In this document: in pieces, positions 7,728 to 15,884 of the stretch
Position numbering within the stretch: position 1 is the first letter of the stretch
Layout: each line of letters opens with the position of its first letter
Assembly: GCF_002410825.1 (NCBI RefSeq)
Contig: NZ_DHOS01000011.1
Location: 38,399-57,071, forward strand
Length of the DNA stretch: 18,673 nucleotides
Origin: Proteiniphilum sp. UBA5384
GTDB lineage: Bacteria; Bacteroidota; Bacteroidia; Bacteroidales; Dysgonomonadaceae
Direction: 5' to 3'
Notes under the pieces: generated by a model
What the model was told of the DNA's origin: nothing
The model's database searches: none
The model's input: only the letters and a program-made list of their open reading frames with translations
Program-made: the position numbers and the translations under genes

Positions 7728-8401
7728 GGAGTAGCACACGGAATAGATGGGTCGCCATTGCTGTTGTTTTGGCGGTACTCCTTATTGATCAACTTTCCAA
7801 GATATGGGTCAAAACCCATATGGGATTATATGATATCATTAATGTTTTCAGTTGGTTCAAGATCTATTTTGTAGAAAATAACGGTATGGCTTTTGGTATT
7901 GAAGCGGGAGGAAAATTGTTTCTCTCGCTTTTCCGTATCATTGCTGTTGTTTTTATCGTGATATATCTGGGGCGGTTGATCAGGCAGAATTACCGTGCAG
8001 GATTCATTGCCTGTGTGGCATTGATTCTGGCCGGTGCGTCCGGAAATATAATAGATAGTATTTTCTACGGCGTTATTTTTGAGGCAAGTTATCCGGGACA
8101 TGTGGCGTCGTTGGTCCCTTGGGGTGAAGGGTATGCTTCATTGCTTCACGGAAGGGTGGTGGATATGCTCTACTTCCCATTGATCAGCGGTACTTACCCC
8201 GATTGGATACCGTTTGTGGGAGGAAAAGAGTTTCTTTTCTTCCGGTTTATCTTTAATATTGCCGATTCGGCGATTACCGTTGGGGTCATCCTGATATTAC
8301 TTTTTTACAGGAAGACATTATCCTTTTCATTGCTCTCCAAAAGTGAGCGTGAAAGGTTGGAAAAAGAAAAACTAGATCAGAAAATTGGTGGTGAAGAATA
8401 A
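7724..8401 (+). CDS. lspA: Lipoprotein signal peptidase (signal peptidase II, 225 aa)
   Basis: LspA is the inner-membrane aspartyl protease that cleaves prolipoprotein signal peptides ahead of the lipidated cysteine. Four membrane segments can be seen near residues 10-26, 65-84, 92-112 and 176-196. The family motifs are present: NNGMAFGI (52-59), GNIIDS (108-112), GRVVDM with catalytic D147, and FNIAD with catalytic D181. An extra stretch of about 25 residues between GNIIDS and GRVVDM (roughly 117-142) and a charged C-terminal tail make it longer than the 160-aa proteobacterial enzyme, as is usual in Bacteroidota. The start overlaps the stop of the DksA-like gene, and the end overlaps the DUF4296 gene, so all three are in one operon. 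Two of the other lipoproteins in this window are unlinked substrates; the DUF4296 protein is a linked one. Confidence 0.95.
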   Translation: MRSSTRNRWVAIAVVLAVLLIDQLSKIWVKTHMGLYDIINVFSWFKIYFVENNGMAFGIEAGGKLFLSLFRIIAVVFIVIYLGRLIRQNYRAGFIACVALILAGASGNIIDSIFYGVIFEASYPGHVASLVPWGEGYASLLHGRVVDMLYFPLISGTYPDWIPFVGGKEFLFFRFIFNIADSAITVGVILILLFYRKTLSFSLLSKSERERLEKEKLDQKIGGEE

Positions 8402-9350
8402 AAAAAGCGTTTTATATTTGTTTTTATTCATCCTGATAGGCGGTCTGGCCTACTCTTGTCAGAACCGGCCGAAAGAGGTGTTGAACAGAAAACAGATGGA
8501 GCGGTTGATGTACGATATATATATCGCTGAAGCCACCATGGAAAACGACTATCAAAATTTTGACACTCCCGAGAAAAAAGAAGCATATATCAACAGGGTA
8601 TTCAAAGCGCATAAAATTACGCCGGCACAATGGGACAGTTCTTTATCGTGGTATTCCGATAAAATTGATATCTATCTGAAAATGAATGATTCTGTAAAAT
8701 CCCGGCTGCAGCGCTCGCGACAAGAAGTTGACCTGCTGATAGCCCAGCAAAGCCGGTCGTTCCAGGATCCCTCACTGTTGCCGCTCTCCTACCTGCCGCC
8801 GATGTATGACTATTCGAGACCCGGTATAAGAAAAGGATTCAGATTCCGATTAGATTCCACCGAAATCTCCTCCAAGATCACAGGCGATGATTTCATGTTC
8901 TCATTCAAAGTGATAGGGATCCCTTCCCGGTTTGACGCTCCTTTTATATCGGTACTCGAGTTGACCTATTCCGATACTACTATTTATAGGCTTAAAGGAA
9001 TAACTGAAAATAAAACATACGAATTTTCCGCATCGAAATATATTCCAGGCGATACCATTACCGGTATAAGCGGTTTTATTCATCTGCAAGATTTGGGAAA
9101 AGTACCTCCTATCCAGTTGTACAATATATATTTAGGAGATATTCCCTCCACTTCTTCAGCATCGGATAGTTTGGAAATAGATTCCAGAGAAAAAACCTTG
9201 AGGGCCGATTCTATAACCTTCCCGGAGCCGGATTCCGTAAAAAGAGCGGAACCGGATTCTATAGGAAAAGTGAAGTTGGATTCCATAGAAAGAGTGGAAT
9301 CGGATTCCGTAAAGAGAATAGAGTCGAAGACCATAAAAGGAATGGAATAA
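8391..9350 (+). CDS. DUF4296 lipoprotein with C-terminal 8-residue tandem repeats (319 aa)
   Basis: The N-terminus is a lipoprotein signal peptide (KNKKSVLYLFLFILIGGLAYSC, given here by its key residues: charged start, hydrophobic core, C23 as the lipidated residue). Residues about 30-115 match the DUF4296 domain (RKQMERLMYDIYIAEATME...), known only as a conserved Bacteroidota domain of unknown function. The middle part is beta-rich and the last 48 residues are a charged repeat DSxxxxxx, with DSI or DSV starting nearly every unit. There is no ATG at the front; TTG 8385, GTG 8388 and GTG 8391 are in frame, and GTG 8391 gives the most normal signal peptide. The gene overlaps lspA by 11 bases, so it is cotranscribed and probably translationally coupled with the peptidase that processes it. 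Confidence 0.82.
   Translation: MKNKKSVLYLFLFILIGGLAYSCQNRPKEVLNRKQMERLMYDIYIAEATMENDYQNFDTPEKKEAYINRVFKAHKITPAQWDSSLSWYSDKIDIYLKMNDSVKSRLQRSRQEVDLLIAQQSRSFQDPSLLPLSYLPPMYDYSRPGIRKGFRFRLDSTEISSKITGDDFMFSFKVIGIPSRFDAPFISVLELTYSDTTIYRLKGITENKTYEFSASKYIPGDTITGISGFIHLQDLGKVPPIQLYNIYLGDIPSTSSASDSLEIDSREKTLRADSITFPEPDSVKRAEPDSIGKVKLDSIERVESDSVKRIESKTIKGME
9207..9350 (+). repeat. Six 24-bp coding tandem repeats ending in the stop codon
   Basis: The units are 9207-9230, 9231-9254, 9255-9278, 9279-9302, 9303-9326 and 9327-9350. Five begin GATTCTATA or GATTCC(G/A)TA. They encode DSITFPEP, DSVKRAEP, DSIGKVKL, DSIERVES, DSVKRIES and KTIKGME plus stop. A 27-bp related unit (9180-9206) precedes them. The whole-codon unit length keeps the frame if copies are gained or lost. 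Confidence 0.9.
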
Positions 9351-9375
9351 AATACTTTATAGAGAAAAGTAATAT

Positions 9376-9414
9376 GTCATAATGACTTATATTTTAGATA
9401 AATTCTTATATTTG
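9376..9414 (+). promoter_or_regulatory. ppdK promoter with a palindrome in the -33 region
   Basis: TATATTTG (9407-9414) is a full -7 element and is followed by C. The usual TTTG is missing about 20 bp upstream. In its place lies the palindrome GTCATAATGAC (9376-9386). TGTCAT occurs again at 9456-9461 in the leader. This suggests factor-dependent control of ppdK, but the factor is unknown. The leader is about 55 nt. Confidence 0.5.
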
Positions 9415-9475
9415 CTGGATAAAACAAAGATAATAATATAATTTAACATTTAACGTGTCATTATTTTAACATCAA

Positions 9476-12196
9476 ATGGAAAAAAAGAGAGTTTATACCT
9501 TTGGAAACGGAGAGGCCGAAGGGCGGGCGGATATGAAAAACCTGCTCGGAGGAAAAGGAGCAAACCTTGCTGAAATGAATTTGATTGGTGTCCCCGTTCC
9601 TCCGGGATTTACCATTACCACAGAGGTCTGTACGGAATATAATGAATTGGGTAGAGATTATGTGGTAGGTCTCCTTAAAGGAGAAGTTGAGCAAGCTGTA
9701 GCCCAAATTGAGAAGCTGACAGGTACAAAATTCGGAGATAAGGAAAATCCTTGTCTGGTATCTGTTCGTTCCGGTTCGCGTGTATCCATGCCGGGAATGA
9801 TGGATACCGTATTGAACCTCGGTCTGAATGACGATGCCGTGGAAGGAATTGCCCGGAAATCGGGTAATGAACGTTTTGCATGGGATTCCTATCGCCGTTT
9901 TGTACAGATGTACGGAGATGTAGTATTGGGTATGAAACCCCAGAGCAAGGAGGATATCGATCCTTTTGAGGAAATCATGGAAGAGGTGAAGGAATCGAAA
10001 GGAATAGAACTGGATACCGATCTCACCACGGACGACCTGAAAGAACTTGTCAGGAAGTTTAAAGCAGCCGTAAAAGAAAATACGGGTAATGATTTCCCTG
10101 TGAATCCGTGGGATCAGTTGTGGGGAGCCGTATGTGCCGTGTTCGACAGTTGGATGAATGAACGCGCAATACTTTACCGTAAGATGAACAATATCCCCGA
10201 AGAGTGGGGTACGGCCGTCAACGTCCAGGCGATGGTATATGGCAATATGGGTAAGACGTCTGCTACAGGCGTTGCTTTTACCCGTGATGCTGCCACCGGG
10301 GAGGATATCTTCAACGGTGAGTACCTGGTCGATGCACAGGGTGAGGACGTGGTGGCAGGAGTACGCACTCCGCAGCAAATCACTATTGAGGGATCCCGCC
10401 GCTGGGCTAAATTGCAAGGTATCTCCGAAGAGGAGCGTGCGGCAAAATATCCTTCACTCGAGGAGGCACTCCCCGAATGTGCAAAAGCACTGATCGAAGT
10501 GCAACAAAAACTGGAAGATTATTTCAAGGATATGCAAGACCTAGAATTCACCATACAGGACGGTAAACTCTGGTTATTGCAGACCCGTAGCGGGAAACGT
10601 ACCGGTGCGGCGATGGTCAAGATTGCCATTGATATGCTTCATCAGGAGTATATTGACGAAAAAACGGCGCTGATACGGTGTGATGCCGAGAAGTTGGACG
10701 AGTTGCTCCACCCTGTTTTCAACAAGAAATCGCTTGCCCAGGCCAAGCCTTTGACCAATGGTCTGCCGGCTTCACCGGGAGCGGCTGCCGGTCAGATCGT
10801 GTTCCATGCCGATGAGGCCGAGGAGTGGAGTAAACAGGGTAAGAAAGTAATCCTTTGCCGTATTGAAACATCACCCGAAGATTTACGCGGCATGGCTACT
10901 GCACAAGGTATCCTTACTGCACGTGGAGGGATGACTTCCCATGCAGCTGTAGTGGCAAGGGGAATGGGTAAATGTTGTGTTTCAGCTGCCAATAATGTGG
11001 TAATCAGTTATAAAGAGCGTGCCATGACTATTAACGGTAAGGAGCTGAAAGAGGGCGATTGGATTTCTTTGGATGGCTCTACCGGTCTTGTTTATGAAGG
11101 CAGAATAGAAACCCAGGATGCTGAATTGGATGCCGATTTCAATGAATTGATGGAAATCGCTGACAAATATGCGCGGATGGATGTGAGAACCAATGCCGAC
11201 ACACCGCATGATGCCACAGTGGCCCGGAACTTCGGTGCAAGAGGCATTGGGTTGTGTCGTACCGAACATATGTTCTTCGAAGAAAATAAGATTATTCCCA
11301 TGCGCGAGATGATTCTCGCCAAAGATGAAGAAGGACGCCGAAAAGCATTGGAAAAACTGCTTCCCTTACAGAAAAAAGACTTTTCTGGAATTTTCAGGGC
11401 GATGGATGGATTGCCCGTTACCGTACGACTGCTCGACCCTCCATTGCATGAGTTTGTTCCCCATGATGAAAAGGGACAGATGGAAATGGCCAGAGTAATG
11501 GGCATCTCCTACAAGGATATTCACGAAAGGGTAGAAGGCCTGCTTGAATCAAATCCAATGCTTGGTTTGCGTGGTTGCCGACTGGGAAACCTTTATCCGG
11601 AAATTACCGAGATGCAGGCGCGTGCTATTATGGAGGTAGCCATCGAATTGAAAAAAGAGGGTATCACTGCTTGTCCTGAAATCATGGTACCTCTTACCGG
11701 CATTGTTCATGAGTTCAAAGCACAGAAAGATATCATTGAGAATACTATCCAAAAAGTATTTGCAGAAAAGAGCGACTCTGTGGAATATAAGATTGGGACA
11801 ATGATAGAAATTCCCCGTGCCGCACTTACGGCCCACAAGATAGCGAAAGAAGCCGATTTCTTCTCTTTCGGGACCAATGACCTTACGCAGATGACATTTG
11901 GTTATAGCCGTGATGATGTAGCTAAATTCCTGCCTATGTATATCGACAAGGGAATCCTGAAGCATGATCCGTTTGCCGTACTCGACCAGAATGGTGTAGG
12001 ACAGCTTGTAAGTATGGCTGTACAGAAAGGACGTGAAGTCAGGCCTACCCTCAAATGTGGAATTTGCGGTGAACATGGGGGCGAACCTTCATCGGTGAAG
12101 TTCTGCCATACCGTAGGGCTCAACTATGTATCCTGCTCGCCGTTCCGTGTACCTATCGCACGCCTGGCGGCGGCACAGGCAGCTATTGAAGGATAA
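9476..12196 (+). CDS. ppdK: Pyruvate, phosphate dikinase (906 aa)
   Basis: PPDK reversibly converts pyruvate, ATP and phosphate to PEP, AMP and pyrophosphate in the cytoplasm. All three domains are complete. The N-terminal nucleotide-binding part has GGKGANLAEM (25-34), VPPGFTITTE (41-50) and the SVRSGSRVSMPGMMD segment. The central swivelling domain has GGMTSHAAVVARG with phospho-acceptor histidine H489. The C-terminal PEP/pyruvate barrel has CRTEHMF, EIPRAALTA, SFGTNDLTQMT and CGICGEHGG, with catalytic cysteine C864. The length is close to the usual 870-900 aa. No PPDK regulatory kinase/phosphatase gene is nearby. The gene stands alone with its own promoter and terminator. In anaerobic Bacteroidota it can work in glycolysis with pyrophosphate or in gluconeogenesis; which direction applies here cannot be seen. 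Confidence 0.97.
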   Translation: MEKKRVYTFGNGEAEGRADMKNLLGGKGANLAEMNLIGVPVPPGFTITTEVCTEYNELGRDYVVGLLKGEVEQAVAQIEKLTGTKFGDKENPCLVSVRSGSRVSMPGMMDTVLNLGLNDDAVEGIARKSGNERFAWDSYRRFVQMYGDVVLGMKPQSKEDIDPFEEIMEEVKESKGIELDTDLTTDDLKELVRKFKAAVKENTGNDFPVNPWDQLWGAVCAVFDSWMNERAILYRKMNNIPEEWGTAVNVQAMVYGNMGKTSATGVAFTRDAATGEDIFNGEYLVDAQGEDVVAGVRTPQQITIEGSRRWAKLQGISEEERAAKYPSLEEALPECAKALIEVQQKLEDYFKDMQDLEFTIQDGKLWLLQTRSGKRTGAAMVKIAIDMLHQEYIDEKTALIRCDAEKLDELLHPVFNKKSLAQAKPLTNGLPASPGAAAGQIVFHADEAEEWSKQGKKVILCRIETSPEDLRGMATAQGILTARGGMTSHAAVVARGMGKCCVSAANNVVISYKERAMTINGKELKEGDWISLDGSTGLVYEGRIETQDAELDADFNELMEIADKYARMDVRTNADTPHDATVARNFGARGIGLCRTEHMFFEENKIIPMREMILAKDEEGRRKALEKLLPLQKKDFSGIFRAMDGLPVTVRLLDPPLHEFVPHDEKGQMEMARVMGISYKDIHERVEGLLESNPMLGLRGCRLGNLYPEITEMQARAIMEVAIELKKEGITACPEIMVPLTGIVHEFKAQKDIIENTIQKVFAEKSDSVEYKIGTMIEIPRAALTAHKIAKEADFFSFGTNDLTQMTFGYSRDDVAKFLPMYIDKGILKHDPFAVLDQNGVGQLVSMAVQKGREVRPTLKCGICGEHGGEPSSVKFCHTVGLNYVSCSPFRVPIARLAAAQAAIEG

Positions 12197-12215
12197 ACGG
12201 TCAGTTGTATGTTTT

Positions 12216-12249
12216 GCAGAGACGCTCATCGGGCGTCTCTGCTTGTTCT
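12216..12249 (+). terminator. Intrinsic terminator after ppdK
   Basis: GCAGAGACGC (12216-12225) and GCGTCTCTGC (12233-12242) form a perfect 10-bp stem with a 7-nt loop. The tail TTGTTCT is a weak U tract, so termination may be incomplete. Confidence 0.75.
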
Positions 12250-12291
12250 CTGGTGTCAATCGTTTATAACTACTTTTAACCATGGAACTAT

Positions 12292-12322
12292 TTTGCTGCT
12301 AAGTGGATTATCATTACTTTTA
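12292..12322 (+). promoter_or_regulatory. Possible promoter for the surA-like/lptA-like operon
   Basis: TTTG (12292-12295) and TACTTTTA (12315-12322) are 19 bp apart. The -7 box deviates from TAnnTTTG only at its last base. The predicted leader of about 90 nt would contain the 8-bp repeat array. Confidence 0.4.
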
Positions 12323-12364
12323 CAAGTCAGAATTGGAATATAGGATTGAAATCCGTATAAATCA

Positions 12365-12420
12365 ATTGGCAAATTGTCCATTGGCACATTAGCATATTGG
12401 CATATTAGCACATTAATCAT
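12365..12420 (+). repeat. 8-bp tandem repeat array (ATTrGCAy) touching a start codon
   Basis: The clear units are ATTGGCAC (12380), ATTAGCAT (12388), ATTGGCAT (12396) and ATTAGCAC (12404). Degenerate units flank them: ATTGGCAA (12365), ATTGTCC (12373) and ATTAATCAT (12412-12420). The last base is directly before ATG 12421. G and A alternate at the fourth position, so the true period may be 16 bp. The array leaves no room for a Shine-Dalgarno sequence. Confidence 0.85.
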
Positions 12421-13785
12421 ATGAATTACTCAGTGAAGATATTATTTTTTCTTATAGTGCTGTCGCTTACTCCCTGTTTGACAGCTCAGAACAATGTGAT
12501 TGACGAGATCGTATGGGTAGTAGGAGATGAAGCCATTCTTAAGTCGGAGGTGGAGGAGTATCGTAAGGAGGTACTGATGCAGAATCAGCGTATTGAAGGA
12601 GATCCCTATTGTTTTATTCCCGAGCAACTGGCTATCAGAAAACTATTTCTTGACCAGGCGAAACTAGATAGTATCACTGTGCAGGAGTCGCAAGTGAGTC
12701 GCACCCTTGAATATCTGGTCAACGAGTATATAGCTTCAGTGGGTTCTGTAGAAAGATTGGAGGAGTATTATGGCAAAAACCTGGCAACTATCAGGGAGGA
12801 TATGAGGGACCAGATTCGTGAGCAGCAACTTGTGGAAGGAGTGCAACAAAAACATTTTGGGCACGTACAGTTGACGCCATCTGAAATCCGTAAATATTAT
12901 AACTCCCTTCCACAGGACAGCCTGCCTTTTATTCCTACTACATTGGAAGTACAGATTGTTACAGTGGAGCCTGAAATTCCTTTGTCTGAGATTGATAGAG
13001 TAAAAGCGAGATTACGTGAATATACGGAGCAGATAACCAGTGGCAAAAGTACCATGTCGACCTTGGCCTTGCTTCATTCTGAAGACCCGGGATCAGCTAT
13101 GAGAGGAGGAGAACTGGGTTTCAATAACCGTTCGGGGTTCGTCCCGGAATTTGCCAATACTGCTTTTGCTTTAAGTGATCCCGCTAAAGTATCGAATGTG
13201 GTGGAGTCTGAATATGGATTTCATATTATTCAGTTAATTGAGCGGCGGGGCGACATGGGAAATTTCCGTCATATATTATTAAAACCCAAGGCACCGCAGG
13301 AGTCGCTTGACACGGCATTGGTACGTCTTGATTCCATCAGGACCGGCATTATGGATAAGAAAATTACATTTGAGGATGCGGCTACCTACCTTTCCGCCGA
13401 TAAAGATACCCGGAACAACAAGGGTATCATGGTGAATAATAACAGGGGGCATAACAGTGGCACACCCCGTTTCGCATTGAACGAACTCAACCAGGATATA
13501 GCTAAAATAGCAGGTGAGATGGAGAAAGGAGAGGTATCCCAGCCGTTTATTATGATGAATGACAAAGGGCGCCAGGTAGCGGCTATCATCAAAATCACGG
13601 AGAGGAATGAAGGTCATAAAGCCAATATCAATAACGATTATCAGATCGTCAAACAGATGGCGGAGAGTGACAGGCAGCAAACGCTTGTGGATGAATGGCT
13701 CCAGGAGAAGATAAGGAAAACTTATGTTCGGATAGATCCGCAATGGCAGGGATGCGAGTATAAATATAAAGATTGGCTGAAATAA
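12421..13785 (+). CDS. SurA-like periplasmic peptidyl-prolyl cis-trans isomerase/chaperone (454 aa)
   Basis: A Sec signal peptide (residues 1-22, cleavage near LTA/QN) sends the protein to the periplasm. Residues about 25-160 form the SurA-type N-terminal chaperone region, opening with the typical VVGDEAILKSEVEE (33-46). Two parvulin-type domains follow. The first (about 172-276) contains GGELGF (229-234) and YGFHIIQL (265-272). The second starts at FRHILLKPK (282-290) and runs to about 400, is more divergent and may lack isomerase activity. A short C-terminal helix region closes the protein, as in SurA. SurA-like proteins guide outer-membrane proteins through the periplasm. The gene lies 16 bp ahead of an LptA/OstA-like gene, so the two are very likely cotranscribed for outer-membrane assembly. 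It has no visible ribosome binding site because an 8-bp repeat array reaches the start codon. Confidence 0.88.
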   Translation: MNYSVKILFFLIVLSLTPCLTAQNNVIDEIVWVVGDEAILKSEVEEYRKEVLMQNQRIEGDPYCFIPEQLAIRKLFLDQAKLDSITVQESQVSRTLEYLVNEYIASVGSVERLEEYYGKNLATIREDMRDQIREQQLVEGVQQKHFGHVQLTPSEIRKYYNSLPQDSLPFIPTTLEVQIVTVEPEIPLSEIDRVKARLREYTEQITSGKSTMSTLALLHSEDPGSAMRGGELGFNNRSGFVPEFANTAFALSDPAKVSNVVESEYGFHIIQLIERRGDMGNFRHILLKPKAPQESLDTALVRLDSIRTGIMDKKITFEDAATYLSADKDTRNNKGIMVNNNRGHNSGTPRFALNELNQDIAKIAGEMEKGEVSQPFIMMNDKGRQVAAIIKITERNEGHKANINNDYQIVKQMAESDRQQTLVDEWLQEKIRKTYVRIDPQWQGCEYKYKDWLK

Positions 13786-13801
13786 TTGTTTTTTTACTGC
13801 G

Positions 13802-15445
13802 ATGAAACGACTCCGTTCGCAATCTTTCGGAAGAAGTATATTCCTTTCCGGGTTGTTTTTATTTTTTATAGCTTCGGCCTATAGCCAGCAGCCTGTACCG
13901 CTAAAATCCGGTACAGAAAAAGCGCCGGAAATCGTAGAGATGAGGCAGGCCGATCTTTGGAGTAAAAGGAGTGGTTTTAGTGCGGAGATACTTACGGGAA
14001 ATGTGATTTTCTTTCACGAGGGAGCATTTATGTATTGCGACAGTGCTTACCTTTATCAGCAGGAGAATTTTTTTGAGGCGTTCAGCAATGTGAGGATGGA
14101 GCAGGGTGACACTATCTTTGTATATGGCGACTACTTGCACTATGATGGAAATACCCGTCTTGCCCGTCTCCGGGAAAATATACGGATGGAAGACCGTACG
14201 ACGACGCTCTTTACAGACAGCCTCGATTATGATCGAGCCACCAATCTCGGGTATTATTTCGACGGTGGTATGCTGGTGGATGAAAGAAACGAACTGACCT
14301 CCTTCTGGGGACAGTATAGTCCCGATACCAACGAAGCGCTGTTCAGCGATAGTGTGAAACTGGTCAATGAGGATTATACCATTTATGCCGATACCCTCAA
14401 ATATAATACAGAATCAAAATTTGTGGACATCCTGGGGCCTTCCCGTATTGTGTCGGACAGTGGGTACGTCCATACGAGCAAGGGGTGGTATAATACTGTC
14501 ACAGATGACTCCAAATTGCTGGACCGTTCAGAGGTTTACAGTAACGACGGCATGAAGGTGCTTATTGGCGATACCATCCTCTATAACCGTCAGACCGGTA
14601 TAGGAGAGGTTTTTGGTGATATGTTCCTTGAAGACAAGGCGCAAAAGGCCATTCTTCGGGGAAATTATGGCTATTATGAGGAAAAGACGGAGTATGGGAT
14701 GGCTACCGATATGGCATATGCAATCGATTACTCCCAAGGTGACAGTCTCTTTGTGCATGGAGATACCCTTATTATGAAGACCGATTCAATACACCGGGAT
14801 ATCAAAGCTTTCTATAATGTGCGTTTTTATCGGTCTGACATTCAGGGGGTATGTGACTCGTTGCATTATGCTTCAGCGGATTCTATTCTATATATGATTG
14901 GAAAGCCTGACATGATTGCTACACCTATAATATGGAATGAAAACAATCAGGTTTTGGGTAACCGGATTGATATCTTCCTGAACGATTCCACCATAGAAAA
15001 AGCCATCGTGAGAGATTATGCATTGGCTATTCAGGATAGAAGAGTCGAAGAGCAATATAATCAGTTGAGTGGTAGGGATATGACTGCCTTCTTCCGCGAT
15101 GGTGCCGTTCATCAGGTGCTGGTAGAAGGAGATGCTACATCGTTATATTATATTGAACAGGAAGACAGTACCATCATCGGGTTAAATAAGATGGAAAGCG
15201 CTTATTTGTCGATGGATATTGAAGATGAAAAAATAAAAAAAATGAAAACATGGTCGGCTACCACGGCCGTTACTACCCCTTTGCCGTTATTGAAACAGGA
15301 AGAGAGCCGCCTCAAGGGATTTGTCTGGCTCGATTATTTACGTCCTACAGGTCCCGGCGATATATTCCGGAGAAATGAGAAACGTAGCTCCGATGCCATT
15401 GCACCCTCTTCGGGACGCTTCCGTAGAGAAGATATCACGCTCTAA
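13802..15445 (+). CDS. LptA/OstA-like LPS-transport periplasmic protein (547 aa)
   Basis: The N-terminus has a basic start and a signal peptide to about residue 28 (ASAYS/QQ). The mature part is made of many short beta-strand repeats with DS, D-Y and GD spacing (for example LTGNVIFFHEGAFMYCDSAY, TIFVYGDYLHYDG, and DTILYN repeats), the pattern of the OstA/LptA beta-jellyroll family. In Bacteroidota such long OstA-like proteins replace the short LptA and are thought to form part of the bridge that carries LPS or lipooligosaccharide to the outer membrane. The Ser/Arg-rich C-terminus (after about residue 510) looks disordered. It follows the SurA-like gene by 16 bp in the same operon. LptD-like function is less likely because there is no large C-terminal barrel domain. 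Confidence 0.82.
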   Translation: MKRLRSQSFGRSIFLSGLFLFFIASAYSQQPVPLKSGTEKAPEIVEMRQADLWSKRSGFSAEILTGNVIFFHEGAFMYCDSAYLYQQENFFEAFSNVRMEQGDTIFVYGDYLHYDGNTRLARLRENIRMEDRTTTLFTDSLDYDRATNLGYYFDGGMLVDERNELTSFWGQYSPDTNEALFSDSVKLVNEDYTIYADTLKYNTESKFVDILGPSRIVSDSGYVHTSKGWYNTVTDDSKLLDRSEVYSNDGMKVLIGDTILYNRQTGIGEVFGDMFLEDKAQKAILRGNYGYYEEKTEYGMATDMAYAIDYSQGDSLFVHGDTLIMKTDSIHRDIKAFYNVRFYRSDIQGVCDSLHYASADSILYMIGKPDMIATPIIWNENNQVLGNRIDIFLNDSTIEKAIVRDYALAIQDRRVEEQYNQLSGRDMTAFFRDGAVHQVLVEGDATSLYYIEQEDSTIIGLNKMESAYLSMDIEDEKIKKMKTWSATTAVTTPLPLLKQEESRLKGFVWLDYLRPTGPGDIFRRNEKRSSDAIAPSSGRFRREDITL

Positions 15446-15470
15446 CCGGTCATAATATAAAATGAGCCTC

Positions 15471-15500
15471 GGAAAAAATGCAAACAAGTTTGGCTTTTCC
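15471..15500. other. Imperfect inverted repeat over the next promoter
   Basis: Outer arms GGAAAA (15471-15476) and TTTTCC (15495-15500) enclose inner arms CAAAC (15481-15485) and GTTTG (15488-15492). It could be a weak terminator for the operon to the left or an operator, since the -33 TTTG of the next promoter lies within it. Neither role is proven. Confidence 0.35.
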
Positions 15501-15520
15501 TTCGGCTTTCACTATATTTG
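15489..15520 (+). promoter_or_regulatory. Strong promoter for the small membrane protein-mutL operon
   Basis: TTTG (15489-15492), 20 bp, then TATATTTG (15513-15520) is a full match to the Bacteroidota -33/-7 consensus. Transcription would start near 15527, about 17 nt before ATG 15544. Confidence 0.75.
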
Positions 15521-15543
15521 TATAAACCAAACAGCAGTTTATT

Positions 15544-15867
15544 ATGGGTGTTTTCTTTTTTTATCATAACCGGAAGCCGCGTAAATTCAATTATACTCCT
15601 ATCCTCTATAATCCCGAAGAGGAGGAACGGCAGAAGAACTTGCAGGACCGGATTCTGAGAGTCAAAAGGGAGATGAGGGTACTGCCGGAGGAAAAACCAA
15701 TAGAAAGAAAAGATTTTAAAACCGAATTCATTTCCCAGACTCATCATCTTAAAAAAAGGAAGGATAGGCAAAGTTCGGGGAAAAGTACTTTCTTTACGAA
15801 TAACGGATTACTCATCATTATATTGGTGATTCTCTTTGTACTTTTTGTTTTCTGGTTATTACGTTAG
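15544..15867 (+). CDS. Small C-terminally anchored membrane protein upstream of mutL (107 aa)
   Basis: The first 80 residues are hydrophilic and strongly charged (PEEEERQKNLQDRILRVKRE, KKRKDRQ). The last 20 or so (about 86-106, LLIIILVILFVLFVFWLL) are one transmembrane helix, so the protein is probably tail-anchored with a cytoplasmic basic domain. I do not recognise a named family; small proteins of this kind seem to occur next to mutL in related genomes, but I cannot confirm that here. It is the first gene of the mutL transcript, with a strong promoter and a gap of 17 bp to mutL. A role in DNA repair is not implied by anything in its sequence. The FxYHNRKPRKFNY start is distinctive enough to serve as a search seed. 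Confidence 0.75.
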   Translation: MGVFFFYHNRKPRKFNYTPILYNPEEEERQKNLQDRILRVKREMRVLPEEKPIERKDFKTEFISQTHHLKKRKDRQSSGKSTFFTNNGLLIIILVILFVLFVFWLLR

Positions 15868-15884
15868 AAAGTAGAAGTATTACT

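Noticed and set aside
9207..9350. CRISPR array or intergenic satellite
   Set aside because: The 24-bp units are contiguous, without spacers, and lie in frame within the coding sequence of the DUF4296 lipoprotein.
9461..10417. 318-aa open frame on the minus strand
   Set aside because: It lies wholly antisense to the N-terminal part of ppdK, which is unambiguous, and its translation shows no domain or signal peptide.
12365..12420. CRISPR array
   Set aside because: The units are 8 bp and contiguous with no spacers, and there are no cas genes.
12197..12420. Hidden gene between ppdK and the SurA-like gene
   Set aside because: The stretch holds only a terminator, a weak promoter and the repeat array; the minus-strand open frame here runs through the terminator into ppdK and looks like a shadow.
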